This document shows positions 52,043-61,064 of a stretch of DNA of 64,000 nucleotides, one piece after another. The notes beneath the pieces were generated by a model that was not told the DNA's origin, searched no databases, and saw nothing but the letters and a program-made list of their open reading frames with translations. Position numbers and translations under genes: made by a program. The first letter of the stretch is position 1, and the number at the start of each line of letters is the position of its first letter. Source of the stretch: a bacterium (GTDB lineage: Bacteria > Bacillota > Clostridia > Lachnospirales > Lachnospiraceae). The stretch spans positions 9,434-73,433 of the forward strand of contig SFRL01000012.1 in the NCBI GenBank assembly GCA_004562765.1. Direction: 5' to 3'.

Positions 52043-53470
52043 TTATGAAAGCGCTTCCACTCGTTGTACTTTTATCATATTTGTTGTACCGGAATGACCG
52101 AGGGGCACACCGGAGGTGATGACTACGATATCATCCTCTGTGACGTGTCCCTTTTTCTGTGCGCATTCGACGGCGTGGTTAAACAGATCCAATACATGGT
52201 GGCGTTCCTCCATAACGATCGGCGTTACACCCCAGGAGAGGTTCAGCTGTCTTGCCACCCGCGCGCTTGTGGTGCAGGCGATAATGTCTGACTGCGGGCG
52301 GTAGCGGGAGATCATGCGTGCCGCATAACCGGATTTTGTGACGGTCAGGATAGCCCGTGCACCCAGATCTAATGCGGTCGTGCATGTCGCGTGGCAGATG
52401 GCGTCGGTAATGTCCGGGTTTTCATCTCTGGTGATGGCAAAGAAGCGCTTGCGGTAGTCGATGTCCGCCTCTGTGCGCTCCGCAATGCGTGCCATTGCCT
52501 GTAACGCCTCAACGGGGTAAGCGCCTGCGGCCGTCTCCCCGGAGAGCATGATCGCGCTTGTGCCGTCGTAGATGGCGTTTGCCACGTCTGTTACCTCCGC
52601 ACGGGTCGGACGAGGGTTTTTCATCATGGAATCCAGCATCTGTGTTGCCGTGATGACCTGCTTGCCTGCGGCGTACACTTTCTTGATGATCATTTTCTGG
52701 ATGATCGGCACTTCCTCCATGGGAATCTCCACGCCCATGTCACCCCGGGCGATCATGATACCGTCGGAAACTTCGATGATCTCATCAATGTTTTTGACAC
52801 CTTCATCGTTCTCAATCTTTGCGATGATGGCGATTCCTTCACCGCCATTCTGTTCCAGAAGATGACGGATCTGCAGCACATCCTCTTTTGTGCGGACGAA
52901 GGACGCAGCGATGATGTCCACATCCTGATCAATACCGAAGAGGATATCTTCGCGGTCTTTTTCGCTCATGTAGGGAAGTGAGAGATGAACACCGGGCACA
53001 TTGATGCCTTTATGGTTGCTGAGGGCACCGTCGTTGTGTACCTCACAGACAATATCAGTTCCTTCAATGGCAGTCACTTCCATTGAGATCAGACCGTCAT
53101 CCAGGAGAACGATGGTTCCGACAGACACATCCTGATACAGTTCTTCGCAGGTGATGCCCACAGAGGATGCGTCACCGGGCTCATCACTAGTGGTGAGGGT
53201 AAAGGTTTGTCCGCGTGTCAGATGCACCTTTCCTTCCTTAAAATTTTTCAGCCGGATCTCAGGCCCTTTCGTATCCAAGAGAATGGCAACCGGAAGATCT
53301 TTCTCACCCCGGATCTTTTTGATGGTGTCCATTCTTTTTTTCTGTTCATTGTGATCACCATGGGAAAAATTGAAGCGGGCGACATTCATGCCGTTGTCCA
53401 CAAGCGCTTCGAGAATTCCCGGCTTTTCGGTAGCCGGCCCCATGGTACAGATGATCTTTGTTTTCCTCAT
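52043..53470 (-). CDS. pyk: Pyruvate kinase
   Basis: 475 residues on the minus strand. Visible are MRKTKIICTMGPATEKPG, NVARFNFSHGDHNEQ, LLDTKGPEIR, IIAKIENDEGV, the pyruvate kinase signature with MIARGDMGVEIPMEEVP, and TATQMLDSM. It makes pyruvate and ATP from phosphoenolpyruvate and ADP. It lacks the extra C-terminal domain found in some Firmicutes pyruvate kinases (about 585 residues). A GGAGGT ribosome site lies upstream. It is divergent from ldh. Confidence 0.97.
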   Translation of the reverse strand: MRKTKIICTMGPATEKPGILEALVDNGMNVARFNFSHGDHNEQKKRMDTIKKIRGEKDLPVAILLDTKGPEIRLKNFKEGKVHLTRGQTFTLTTSDEPGDASSVGITCEELYQDVSVGTIVLLDDGLISMEVTAIEGTDIVCEVHNDGALSNHKGINVPGVHLSLPYMSEKDREDILFGIDQDVDIIAASFVRTKEDVLQIRHLLEQNGGEGIAIIAKIENDEGVKNIDEIIEVSDGIMIARGDMGVEIPMEEVPIIQKMIIKKVYAAGKQVITATQMLDSMMKNPRPTRAEVTDVANAIYDGTSAIMLSGETAAGAYPVEALQAMARIAERTEADIDYRKRFFAITRDENPDITDAICHATCTTALDLGARAILTVTKSGYAARMISRYRPQSDIIACTTSARVARQLNLSWGVTPIVMEERHHVLDLFNHAVECAQKKGHVTEDDIVVITSGVPLGHSGTTNMIKVQRVEALS

Positions 53471-53515
53471 AGGATCATTTACCTCCGCATAAATTAGTTC
53501 GTTTTGTACAACCTT

Positions 53516-53543
53516 ATTATAAAGTATGTAGAATTTTTTGCAA
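53516..53543 (-). promoter_or_regulatory. Promoter of pyk (minus strand)
   Basis: On the minus strand TTGCAA (53543-53538), a 16-bp spacer and TATAAT (53521-53516). It lies inside the 95-bp divergent region with ldh; I cannot place the ldh promoter with confidence. Confidence 0.6.
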
Positions 53544-53565
53544 GGTATGAAGGAGAATCAAAAAT

Positions 53566-54531
53566 ATGAATCAGAAAGATAACATACAGATCAACCGTCA
53601 GAAGGTGGCGATCATCGGATGTGGATTTGTGGGCGCTGCCTGCGCGTTTGCGCTCATGCAGAGTGGCATGTTTTCAGAGATGGTATTGATCGACGTGGAT
53701 AAAAGCCGTGCGGAAGGTGAAGCGATGGATATCAGTCACGGCGTACCTTTTGCCAAGCCGGCGAAGATCTATGCGGGTGACTATGACGATATCAGGGATG
53801 CATCGATCATCGTGATCACTGCCGGGGCAAACCAGAAGCCGGATGAGACGAGACTGGATCTTGTACACAAAAATGTAAAGATCTTTCAGTCCATCATCCC
53901 ACAGATCAGAGAGCGCGAATATGGCGGGATCTTGCTTGTAGTATCGAACCCGGTGGATATCCTCACCTATGTGGCGGCAAAGCTGTCAGGATTTACGGAA
54001 AACCGCGTGATCGGTTCCGGTACGGTACTGGATACGGCGCGTCTCAAGCGGGCGGTGGCAGAGCATCTGACCGTGGATAGCCGTAGCGTCCATGCGTTTA
54101 TTATCGGGGAGCACGGCGACAGCGAGATCGCGGCGTGGTCAGGAGCGAACATTTCCGGTATTCCGCTGAGCGATTTCTGCAAGCTGCGGGGACACTATAA
54201 GCATGCGGAAAATACAACCCGCATTGCGGAAAACGTCAAAAACAGCGCTTATGAGATCATAGAGAAGAAGCAGGCGACCTATTATGGGATCGCCATGTCA
54301 GTCAAGCGCATCTGCGAGGTTATTTTGCGTGACGAGAAATCCATTCTTCCGGTGTCATCCATGATGTACGGCGAGTACGGCATCTCCGATGTGGCATTAT
54401 CCATGCCGGCGATCGTTGGAAAAAACGGCGTGGAGACGAAAGTGCCGATCCCGCTTTCAGAGGAAGAACTGGATCGTCTCCAGCAGTCCGCGTCCATGCT
54501 CCGGGATGTGCTGGATGAGGTCGGGATGTAA
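53566..54531 (+). CDS. ldh: L-lactate dehydrogenase
   Basis: 321 residues. NAD-binding AIIGCGFVGAACAFAL, substrate-loop arginine region NQKPDETRLDLVHKN, VSNPVDILTYVA, and the active-site histidine in FIIGEHGDSE identify LDH rather than malate dehydrogenase (Gln at the specificity position of NQKPDE). It reduces pyruvate to lactate and regenerates NAD+. AAGGAG is 10 bp before the start. It lies head-to-head with pyk, so the last steps of glycolysis and lactate formation share a control region. Confidence 0.95.
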   Translation: MNQKDNIQINRQKVAIIGCGFVGAACAFALMQSGMFSEMVLIDVDKSRAEGEAMDISHGVPFAKPAKIYAGDYDDIRDASIIVITAGANQKPDETRLDLVHKNVKIFQSIIPQIREREYGGILLVVSNPVDILTYVAAKLSGFTENRVIGSGTVLDTARLKRAVAEHLTVDSRSVHAFIIGEHGDSEIAAWSGANISGIPLSDFCKLRGHYKHAENTTRIAENVKNSAYEIIEKKQATYYGIAMSVKRICEVILRDEKSILPVSSMMYGEYGISDVALSMPAIVGKNGVETKVPIPLSEEELDRLQQSASMLRDVLDEVGM

Positions 54532-54544
54532 ATATGAAAAAATC

Positions 54545-54571
54545 GTGACTGTGAGGGTACTGAACAGTCAC
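54545..54571. repeat. Dispersed 27-nt palindrome, copy 3
   Basis: Begins GTGACTGT and ends ACAGTCAC, with eight perfectly complementary terminal bases. It lies 13 bp after ldh and 13 bp before the terminator. See 10324-10350 and 15693-15719. Confidence 0.65.
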
Positions 54572-54584
54572 AAAAAATCATGTT

Positions 54585-54618
54585 AAGCAGTGTCGTTTCG
54601 GCACTGCTTTTATTTTTA
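54585..54618 (+). terminator. Rho-independent terminator after ldh
   Basis: AAGCAGTG with CACTGCTT, extended by three inner pairs to an 11-bp stem with a TTT loop, followed by TTTTATTTTT. Confidence 0.92.
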
Positions 54619-54638
54619 CATATTTTTGAAAATTGTTG

Positions 54639-54667
54639 TTGACAAATATTTCTAAGAGAACTATACT
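54639..54667 (+). promoter_or_regulatory. Promoter of the fatty acid synthesis operon
   Basis: TTGACA at 54639-54644, a 17-bp spacer and TATACT at 54662-54667. Transcription should start near 54674, immediately before the FabT-type sites. Confidence 0.88.
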
Positions 54668-54676
54668 ACCAAATAG

Positions 54677-54721
54677 TTTGATTATCAAATGATTTGATTA
54701 TCAAAATATTTGAAATTCAAA
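54677..54721. promoter_or_regulatory. Three FabT-type operators at 16-bp intervals
   Basis: TTTGATTATCAAA at 54677-54689 and 54693-54705, and TTTGAAATTCAAA at 54709-54721, each a 13-bp palindrome, with start-to-start spacing of exactly 16 bp. A degenerate fourth unit may begin at 54725 (CTTGATATAG). The FabT consensus is TTTGATTATCAAA, and a fabT-like gene closes this operon. The sites cover the first ~45 nt of the transcript, so binding should block initiation or early elongation. Confidence 0.85.
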
Positions 54722-54776
54722 CTACTTGATATAGTAATGAAAACGATGAATGAAAAAAGAAAGCGAGGACAAAGAA

Positions 54777-55010
54777 ATGTTAGAGAAATTACAGGAGATC
54801 ATTGCAGAGCAGTTAGGAATCGAGGCAGCAGAGGTAAAGGCAGAGTCCAATTTCAAGGACGATTTAAACGCAGACTCTCTGGATCTGTTTGAGATGATCA
54901 TGGCAATGGAAGAGGAATTCGGTGTAGAGATCCCTTCTGATGATCTGGATCAGATCGCAACTGTTCAGGATGTAATGGATTACTTAAAGAATAAGGGTGT
55001 GGAAGAGTAA
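54777..55010 (+). CDS. acpP: Acyl carrier protein
   Basis: 77 residues. The phosphopantetheine attachment serine is in NADSLDLFEMIMAMEEEFGVEIP. ATG 54777 has GAGGA 7 bp upstream; the earlier in-frame ATG at 54750 would add nine unusual residues. It carries the growing acyl chain for all the enzymes encoded downstream. First gene of the operon, its leader is controlled by the FabT-type sites. Confidence 0.96.
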   Translation: MLEKLQEIIAEQLGIEAAEVKAESNFKDDLNADSLDLFEMIMAMEEEFGVEIPSDDLDQIATVQDVMDYLKNKGVEE

Positions 55011-55940
55011 ATGGCAGAGCTGATCAATGAAATGCTGGGTATCCGCTACCCGATCATTCAGGGCGGTATGGCATGGGTCGCTACCTGGGAGCTGGCCAGT
55101 GCCGTATCAAATGCCGGTGGACTTGGAATCATCGGTGTGGGCGGTGCGGATGTGAACTGGGTCGCAGAGCAGATCCGACAGATGAAAGAACATACAGACA
55201 AACCGTTCGGCGTAAATCTGATGCTGATGAATCCGCAGGCGGATGAGATCGCTGATCTTCTTGCAGAAGAGAAGATTCCGGTGATCACCACCGGAGCGGG
55301 AAATCCGAGTAAATACATGGAAAGCTGGAAAGCGGCCGGAGCAAAGGTGATCCCGGTCATCGCCAGTGTTGCACTGGCACGCCTCATGGAGCGGGGCGGT
55401 GCAGATGCGGTGGTCGCAGAGGGAACAGAGTCCGGTGGACATATCGGTTCAGCAACGACGATGACGCTTGTTCCGCAGGTGGTGGATGCCGTGAATATTC
55501 CGGTCATTGCAGCCGGAGGAATCGCAGATGCAAGAGGCTTTGCCGCTGTGATGATGCTTGGTGCGAGCGGTGTGCAGATGGGAACGCGGTTTGTGGCTTC
55601 GAAGGAATCCATTGTACATGAAAATTATAAGGAAAAGCTCATTAAAGCAAAGGATATTGATTCCGAAGTGACGGGACGCAGTACCGGACATCCGATCCGC
55701 GTTTTGCGCAACAAGATGACACGGGAATATCTTCGCATGGAAAAAGAGGGTGCAAGCCTGGAGGAACTGGAGAAGATGACACTCGGTGCACTGCGCAAGG
55801 CAGTTGTCGAGGGTGATGTCATGACCGGAAGTGTGATGGCAGGCCAGATCGCAGGACTTGTAAAGAGCGAGGATACCTGCGCCGAGATCATCGAAGAGAT
55901 CATGTCAGGTGCAGAGCAGTTATTGAATAAGAAATTTTAA
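55011..55940 (+). CDS. fabK: Enoyl-ACP reductase II, FMN-dependent FabK
   Basis: 309 residues, TIM-barrel flavoprotein of the FabK/nitronate monooxygenase group: IRYPIIQGGMAWVATWELASAVSNAGGLGIIG, VVAEGTESGGHIG, VIAAGGIADARG and LGASGVQMGTRF. It reduces the trans-2-enoyl-ACP in the last step of each elongation cycle. FabK replaces FabI in many Firmicutes. Start codon directly follows the acpP stop. Position in a fab operon favours FabK over nitronate monooxygenase. Confidence 0.95.
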   Translation: MAELINEMLGIRYPIIQGGMAWVATWELASAVSNAGGLGIIGVGGADVNWVAEQIRQMKEHTDKPFGVNLMLMNPQADEIADLLAEEKIPVITTGAGNPSKYMESWKAAGAKVIPVIASVALARLMERGGADAVVAEGTESGGHIGSATTMTLVPQVVDAVNIPVIAAGGIADARGFAAVMMLGASGVQMGTRFVASKESIVHENYKEKLIKAKDIDSEVTGRSTGHPIRVLRNKMTREYLRMEKEGASLEELEKMTLGALRKAVVEGDVMTGSVMAGQIAGLVKSEDTCAEIIEEIMSGAEQLLNKKF

Positions 55941-56007
55941 ACAGTCAACCGGTCCGGAGCTGTATCAGGTCTCCGGACTGCAGGGTATAGGAGTAAAAGA
56001 GCGCAAT

Positions 56008-56919
56008 ATGGGCAAGAGAGTATTTATGTTCCCCGGACAGGGATCACAGTATATCGGAATGGGAAAAGATTTTTATGAGTCTTTTCCGGCAGCAAAAGAG
56101 ATCTTTGAGCTGGCTGGCGAGGCTGCAAAACTGGATGTGGCAAAGCTTTGCTTTGAGGAAGAGGACAAGATCAATCAGACAGAGTACACACAGATCGCAA
56201 TGCTCACCACAGAGGCGGCAATCTTAAAAGTACTTCAGCAGGAGGGTGTGAGCGCAGATGCGGTAGCAGGCTTAAGCCTTGGTGAATACGCTGCCATCCT
56301 TGCGGCAGAAGTTATGGAGCCGAAGGATGTATTTGCACTGATCCGCAAACGTGGACAGTATATGCAGAATGCAGTGCCGACAGGCGGTGCCATGGCGGCA
56401 GTGCTCGGACTGGATGCAGCGATCATTGAGAAGGTGTGCGAAGACACTTTTGGAGATGTGTTTGTTGCCAACTATAATTGTCCCGGACAGATCGTCATTA
56501 CCGGAGAGCAGAGTGCTGTAGACCGTGCTTCAGAAAGCTTAAAGGAAGCCGGTGCAAAGCGCATAGTACCGCTGAAGGTCAGCGGACCCTTCCATTCTCC
56601 GCTGCTTCAGGAGGCGGGTCAGAAACTTGCTGTAGCGCTTGAAAAAGTGAAGATCTTCGAGCCGAAGATCGGTTATCTCTCCAATGTAACGGCTGACTAT
56701 GTGACCGATCCGGAAAAGATCCGTTCACTGCTTCCGTTACAGGTTTGTCATTCCGTTTGCTGGCAGCAGACTGTGGAGCGTCTGATCGCTGACGGAGCCG
56801 ATGAGTTTGTAGAGATCGGACCGGGTAAAACACTGAGTGGATTTTTGCGAAAGATCAACCGCGAGATCAAATGCTCAAATATTGATAAAGTGGAGGATCT
56901 GAAGAAGTATGTTGGATAA
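56008..56919 (+). CDS. fabD: Malonyl-CoA:ACP transacylase
   Basis: 303 residues. GQGSQ near the N terminus, active-site serine in GLSLGEYAA, and the catalytic histidine in SGPFHSPLL. It loads malonyl groups from CoA onto ACP. AGGAG precedes the start. fabG overlaps its end by 11 bp, giving translational coupling. Confidence 0.96.
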   Translation: MGKRVFMFPGQGSQYIGMGKDFYESFPAAKEIFELAGEAAKLDVAKLCFEEEDKINQTEYTQIAMLTTEAAILKVLQQEGVSADAVAGLSLGEYAAILAAEVMEPKDVFALIRKRGQYMQNAVPTGGAMAAVLGLDAAIIEKVCEDTFGDVFVANYNCPGQIVITGEQSAVDRASESLKEAGAKRIVPLKVSGPFHSPLLQEAGQKLAVALEKVKIFEPKIGYLSNVTADYVTDPEKIRSLLPLQVCHSVCWQQTVERLIADGADEFVEIGPGKTLSGFLRKINREIKCSNIDKVEDLKKYVG

Positions 56920-57655
56920 AAAGGTAGCGCTTGTGACCGGAGCCTCCAGAGGCATCGGCGCAGCCATTGCAAAGAAGCTGGCAGGCGAAGGCAATTTTGT
57001 CATTGTAAATTATAACGGCTCCAAAGAGCGCGCAGAGAGTGTCGTTGATGAGATCAAAGCCGCAGGCGGCGAGGCGGCTGCAGTACAGTGCGATGTCAGT
57101 GATTTTGAGGCATGCGGTGCCTTTATCACGGAGCTGGTAAAGACTTACGGTCGTCTGGATATTCTTGTAAACAATGCAGGGATCACAAAGGACGGACTGC
57201 TCATGAAAATGAGCGAGACGGACTTTGATGCCGTGATCAACACGAATTTAAAGGGTGCATTCAACACGATCCGCCATTCCAGCAGACAGTTTTTGAAGCA
57301 GCGCAGCGGACGCATTATCAATATCTCTTCCGTGTCCGGACTGCTTGGAAATGCGGGACAGGCAAATTATGCGGCCAGTAAAGCAGGTGTGATCGGTCTG
57401 ACGAGAAGTGTGGCAAGAGAACTTGCCTCCAGACAGATCACAGTCAATGCGGTGGCACCGGGTTTTGTTGGAACAGAGATGATCGAGGCGATGACAGACA
57501 GCGCAAAGGAGTCCATGATGAGCATGATCCCCTTCGGGCGCATCGGAGAGCCGGAGGAGATCGCAGAGACAGTCGCATTTCTGGCTTCGGATGCGGCGCG
57601 TTATATCACAGGCCAGGTGATCGCAGTGGACGGCGGCATGAGCATTGGCTGCTAA
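56909..57655 (+). CDS. fabG: 3-oxoacyl-ACP reductase
   Basis: 248 residues, short-chain dehydrogenase: TGASRGIGAAIAKKLA, NNAGITKDGLLMKM, catalytic ISSVSGLLGNAGQANYAASKAG (Ser, Tyr, Lys). It reduces 3-ketoacyl-ACP with NADPH. It overlaps fabD and precedes fabF by 12 bp. Confidence 0.96.
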   Translation: MLDKKVALVTGASRGIGAAIAKKLAGEGNFVIVNYNGSKERAESVVDEIKAAGGEAAAVQCDVSDFEACGAFITELVKTYGRLDILVNNAGITKDGLLMKMSETDFDAVINTNLKGAFNTIRHSSRQFLKQRSGRIINISSVSGLLGNAGQANYAASKAGVIGLTRSVARELASRQITVNAVAPGFVGTEMIEAMTDSAKESMMSMIPFGRIGEPEEIAETVAFLASDAARYITGQVIAVDGGMSIGC

Positions 57656-57667
57656 AGGAGGTAAAAA

Positions 57668-58900
57668 ATGAGACGAGTTGTAGTGACCGGTATGGGAGCC
57701 ATTACTCCCATCGGATTAAATGTTGACAGTTTTTGGTGTGCCATTAAAAATAAGGAGATCGGTTTTGCGCCGATCACTCATTTCGATGCAAGTGAGTATA
57801 AGAGCCATATCGCCGCTGAGGTCAAGGGCTTTGTCGGCAAGGATTACATGGATTTCAAGGCAGCGAAGCGTATGGAGCTGTTTTCACAGTATGCAGTCGC
57901 AGCTTCAAAGGAAGCATTGGAAGACAGTGGTCTGGATATGGAAAAAGAAGATCCCTATATGGTAGGAACCGCGATCGGAAGCGGTATCGGAAGCCTTCAG
58001 GCGATGGAGCGTGAGCACAAGAAGCTTCTGGAAAAAGGACCGTCGAGAGTCAATCCGCTGCTGGTGCCGATGATGATCTGCAATATGGCGGCAGGAAATG
58101 TGGCGATCCAGTTTGGCTTAAAGGGAAAGAGCATCAACGTAGTGACTGCTTGCGCCACAGGAACAAACAGTATCGGTGAGGCATTCCGCACGATCCAGTA
58201 CGGTGATGCGGATGTGATGCTGGCAGGCGGAACCGAGGGCAGCGTGACTCCCATCGGAATCTCAGGATTTAATGCGCTGACCGCACTTTCAGAGGTGGAT
58301 GACCCGACGAAGTGTTCCCTTCCTTTTGACAAAAACCGCAGCGGTTTTGTTATGGGTGAGGGCGCAGGTGTTCTTGTTCTGGAGGAACTGGAGCACGCAA
58401 AAGCACGCGGCGCGCATATCTATGCGGAATTAGTTGGATACGGATGTTCTTCCGACGCTTACCATATCACTTCCCCGGCAGAGGACGGTGCAGGTGCAGC
58501 ACGCGCGATGGAAAATGCGATCAAGGATGCCGGTATCAGACCGGAGGATGTGACTTATATTAACGCCCATGGTACAGCGACCCATCACAACGATCTGTTT
58601 GAGACCCGCGCGATCAAGCTGGTATTCGGTGACCATGCAAAAGATCTGAAGATCAATTCCACAAAGTCCATGATCGGACATCTGCTGGGTGCTGCAGGAG
58701 CCGTTGAGGCGATCGCCTGCGTAAAGCAGATCGAGGAGGGATACATTCATGCGACGGTCGGCTATGAGACCCCGGATGAGGAACTGGATCTGAACTACTG
58801 CAAGCAGGATTATACCGAGGAAGTTCCCTATGCGCTGAGCAATTCACTGGGCTTTGGCGGTCATAACGGAAGTCTGCTGTTCAAGAGATGGGAGGCGTAA
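57668..58900 (+). CDS. fabF: 3-oxoacyl-ACP synthase II
   Basis: 410 residues. Condensing-enzyme triad: Cys in VVTACATGTNSIG, His in INAHGTATHHNDLFET, His in STKSMIGHLLGAAGAVEA. It elongates acyl-ACP with malonyl-ACP. AAAGGAGG lies 7 bp upstream. There is no accB between fabF and fabZ, unlike the usual order. Confidence 0.97.
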   Translation: MRRVVVTGMGAITPIGLNVDSFWCAIKNKEIGFAPITHFDASEYKSHIAAEVKGFVGKDYMDFKAAKRMELFSQYAVAASKEALEDSGLDMEKEDPYMVGTAIGSGIGSLQAMEREHKKLLEKGPSRVNPLLVPMMICNMAAGNVAIQFGLKGKSINVVTACATGTNSIGEAFRTIQYGDADVMLAGGTEGSVTPIGISGFNALTALSEVDDPTKCSLPFDKNRSGFVMGEGAGVLVLEELEHAKARGAHIYAELVGYGCSSDAYHITSPAEDGAGAARAMENAIKDAGIRPEDVTYINAHGTATHHNDLFETRAIKLVFGDHAKDLKINSTKSMIGHLLGAAGAVEAIACVKQIEEGYIHATVGYETPDEELDLNYCKQDYTEEVPYALSNSLGFGGHNGSLLFKRWEA

Positions 58901-58903
58901 GCG

Positions 58904-59332
58904 ATGTCTTTACTTTCCACAAAGGAGATCATGGAGATCATTCCCCACAGACAGCCGATGCTGCTGATCGATACCGTAGAGGAGATGGAAGTTGGCGTGC
59001 GCGCGGTGGCAAAAAAGTGCGTCAGCTTCAATGAGCCTTATTTTGCGGGTCATTTTCCGGGAGAGCCGGTCATGCCCGGTGTGCTTATCGTGGAGGCTCT
59101 GGCACAGACCGGAGCGGTCGCGATCTTATCAAAGGAAGAAAACAAAGGAAAAACTGCGTATTTTGCGGGAATCAACAGTGCAAAATTCAAGAAAAAAGTG
59201 CTTCCCGGCGATGTGCTCACCTTAGAGACCGAGATCATCAAGGTAAAAGGTCCCATCGGCGTGGGCAGCGCGAAGGCATATGTGGATGGAAAATTAGTTT
59301 GTCAGGCAGAGCTTACCTTTGCCATTGGTTGA
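58904..59332 (+). CDS. fabZ: 3-hydroxyacyl-ACP dehydratase
   Basis: 142 residues; hot-dog fold with the FabZ signature HFPGEPVMPGVLIVEALAQTGAVA containing the active-site His and Glu. It forms the enoyl-ACP substrate of FabK. It starts 3 bp after fabF. Confidence 0.97.
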   Translation: MSLLSTKEIMEIIPHRQPMLLIDTVEEMEVGVRAVAKKCVSFNEPYFAGHFPGEPVMPGVLIVEALAQTGAVAILSKEENKGKTAYFAGINSAKFKKKVLPGDVLTLETEIIKVKGPIGVGSAKAYVDGKLVCQAELTFAIG

Positions 59333-59347
59333 TCGTGAGGTGAAAGA

Positions 59348-61048
59348 ATGGCAGCGTTATTAAAAAAGAAGAAAAAAGATATCGTTTTGAACCAGCAGGA
59401 CCAGGAGGATATGATCACCTGTCCGAATTGCGGGGAAGATATCGTTAAGGCTGAGGTCATCAAGAAGAAATATATCTGTCCGAAGTGTCATTACTACTTC
59501 CGTGTGCGTACAAAAAACCGTATCCGAATGGTCGTAGATGAGGATACATTTACGCCCTGGTGCACAGAATTAGATACAGAAACGATCGCAAATCCGCTGG
59601 ATTTCCCGGAGTATGAGGACAAGGTGCGCGCGACACGTGAAAAGACAGGGCTTCCCGAGGGAGTGATCGTCGGAAAAGGAAAGATCTATGGAATGGATGC
59701 CGTGATCGGTGTCTGTGATGCCCGTTTTATGATGGGAAGCATGGGCCATATCGTTGGAGAGAAGATCGCAGAGGCAGTGGAGCGTGCAACGGCAGAAAAG
59801 TTGCCGGTCATCCTGTTTTGCTGCTCCGGAGGTGCCCGTATGCAGGAGGGGATCATCTCTCTGATGCAGATGGCAAAGACATCCGCTGCGTTAAAACGCC
59901 ACTCCGAGGCTGGCGGACTGTATATTTCCGTACTGACGGATCCCACGACAGGCGGAATGACCGCAAGCTTTGCAATGCTCGGCGATATCATTCTGGCTGA
60001 GCCGGGTGCGCTGATCGGTTTCGCAGGTCCCCGTGTCATTGAGCAGACGATCGGACAGCGTTTACCCGAGGGCTTCCAGCGGGCGGAATTTCAGTTGGAG
60101 CACGGATTTGTAGACCGCATTGTAGAGCGTAAGGATCTGAAACTGACACTGTACCAGATCTTAAAATGTCATGCAAACGAGGGGTTTGCAAACTTTGACC
60201 CGATGCGTGAGAATGATATCTATGAGCCGACAGAGCTGATGCGTGAGCGCGCAAGCAAGGCAAAGGAAAAGAGTGCATGGGAAAAGGTGCATGAGGCCAG
60301 ACAGATGGGCCGTCTGCAGACAAAGGATTATATTGAGAGCATCTTTGATGATTTTATGGAACTGCACGGAGACCGTTATTTCAGGGATGACCCGGCGATC
60401 ATCGGTGGCATTGCATGGCTGGACGGACAGCCGGTCACGGTGATCGGTATCCAGAAGGGCAGCTCTATGGAAGAGTGTGCCGCACGTAATTACGGTATGC
60501 CTTCTCCGGAAGGATATCGAAAGGCGATCCGTTTGATGAAGCAGGCGGAAAAATTCGGCCGTCCCGTCATTACATTCGTCAACACCTCCGGTGCTTATCC
60601 GGGTATGGAGGCAGAGGAAAACGGACAGGGCGAGGCAATTGCAAGAAATCTCTATGAGATGAGCGGACTTCGTGTGCCGGTATTTACATTCATGATCGGT
60701 GAGGGCGGCAGCGGCGGAGCGCTTGCGCTGGCAGTCAGCAACGAGGTGTGGATGATGGAGCATGCCGTCTATTCCATTCTTTCACCGGAGGGCTTTGCCT
60801 CTATTTTGTGGAAGGACGGAAAACGGGCAAAGGAGGCTGCGTCCGTCATGAAGATCACTGCCCAGGATCTGCTGGCACTGCACGTCATTGACGGTATCAT
60901 TCCGGAATTCGGCGGTGCGGATGAGGCTGCAAGGGACTCCATTGCGCGGGCAATGAAGCAGGAGTTGAAGCGTTTCCTGAAGGAAAACCGCAAGAAGAGC
61001 GGCGAGGAGCTGGCAGCAGCACGCTATGAGAGATTCCGAAAGTTTTAG
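59348..61048 (+). CDS. accDA: Acetyl-CoA carboxylase carboxyltransferase, fused beta and alpha subunits
   Basis: 566 residues. The N-terminal half is AccD: a four-Cys zinc ribbon (CPNCGEDIVKAEVIKKKYICPKC), then VIGVCDARFMMGSMG and LFCCSGGARMQEG. From about residue 300 the chain continues as AccA (QTKDYIESIFDDFMELHGDR, TFVNTSGAYPGMEAEENGQGEA, IGEGGSGGALALAV). In many bacteria these are two proteins. It transfers the carboxyl group from carboxybiotin to acetyl-CoA. The biotin carboxylase and carrier genes are not in this operon. Confidence 0.95.
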   Translation: MAALLKKKKKDIVLNQQDQEDMITCPNCGEDIVKAEVIKKKYICPKCHYYFRVRTKNRIRMVVDEDTFTPWCTELDTETIANPLDFPEYEDKVRATREKTGLPEGVIVGKGKIYGMDAVIGVCDARFMMGSMGHIVGEKIAEAVERATAEKLPVILFCCSGGARMQEGIISLMQMAKTSAALKRHSEAGGLYISVLTDPTTGGMTASFAMLGDIILAEPGALIGFAGPRVIEQTIGQRLPEGFQRAEFQLEHGFVDRIVERKDLKLTLYQILKCHANEGFANFDPMRENDIYEPTELMRERASKAKEKSAWEKVHEARQMGRLQTKDYIESIFDDFMELHGDRYFRDDPAIIGGIAWLDGQPVTVIGIQKGSSMEECAARNYGMPSPEGYRKAIRLMKQAEKFGRPVITFVNTSGAYPGMEAEENGQGEAIARNLYEMSGLRVPVFTFMIGEGGSGGALALAVSNEVWMMEHAVYSILSPEGFASILWKDGKRAKEAASVMKITAQDLLALHVIDGIIPEFGGADEAARDSIARAMKQELKRFLKENRKKSGEELAAARYERFRKF

Positions 61049-61064
61049 GCCAAAGGAGTTTTTT

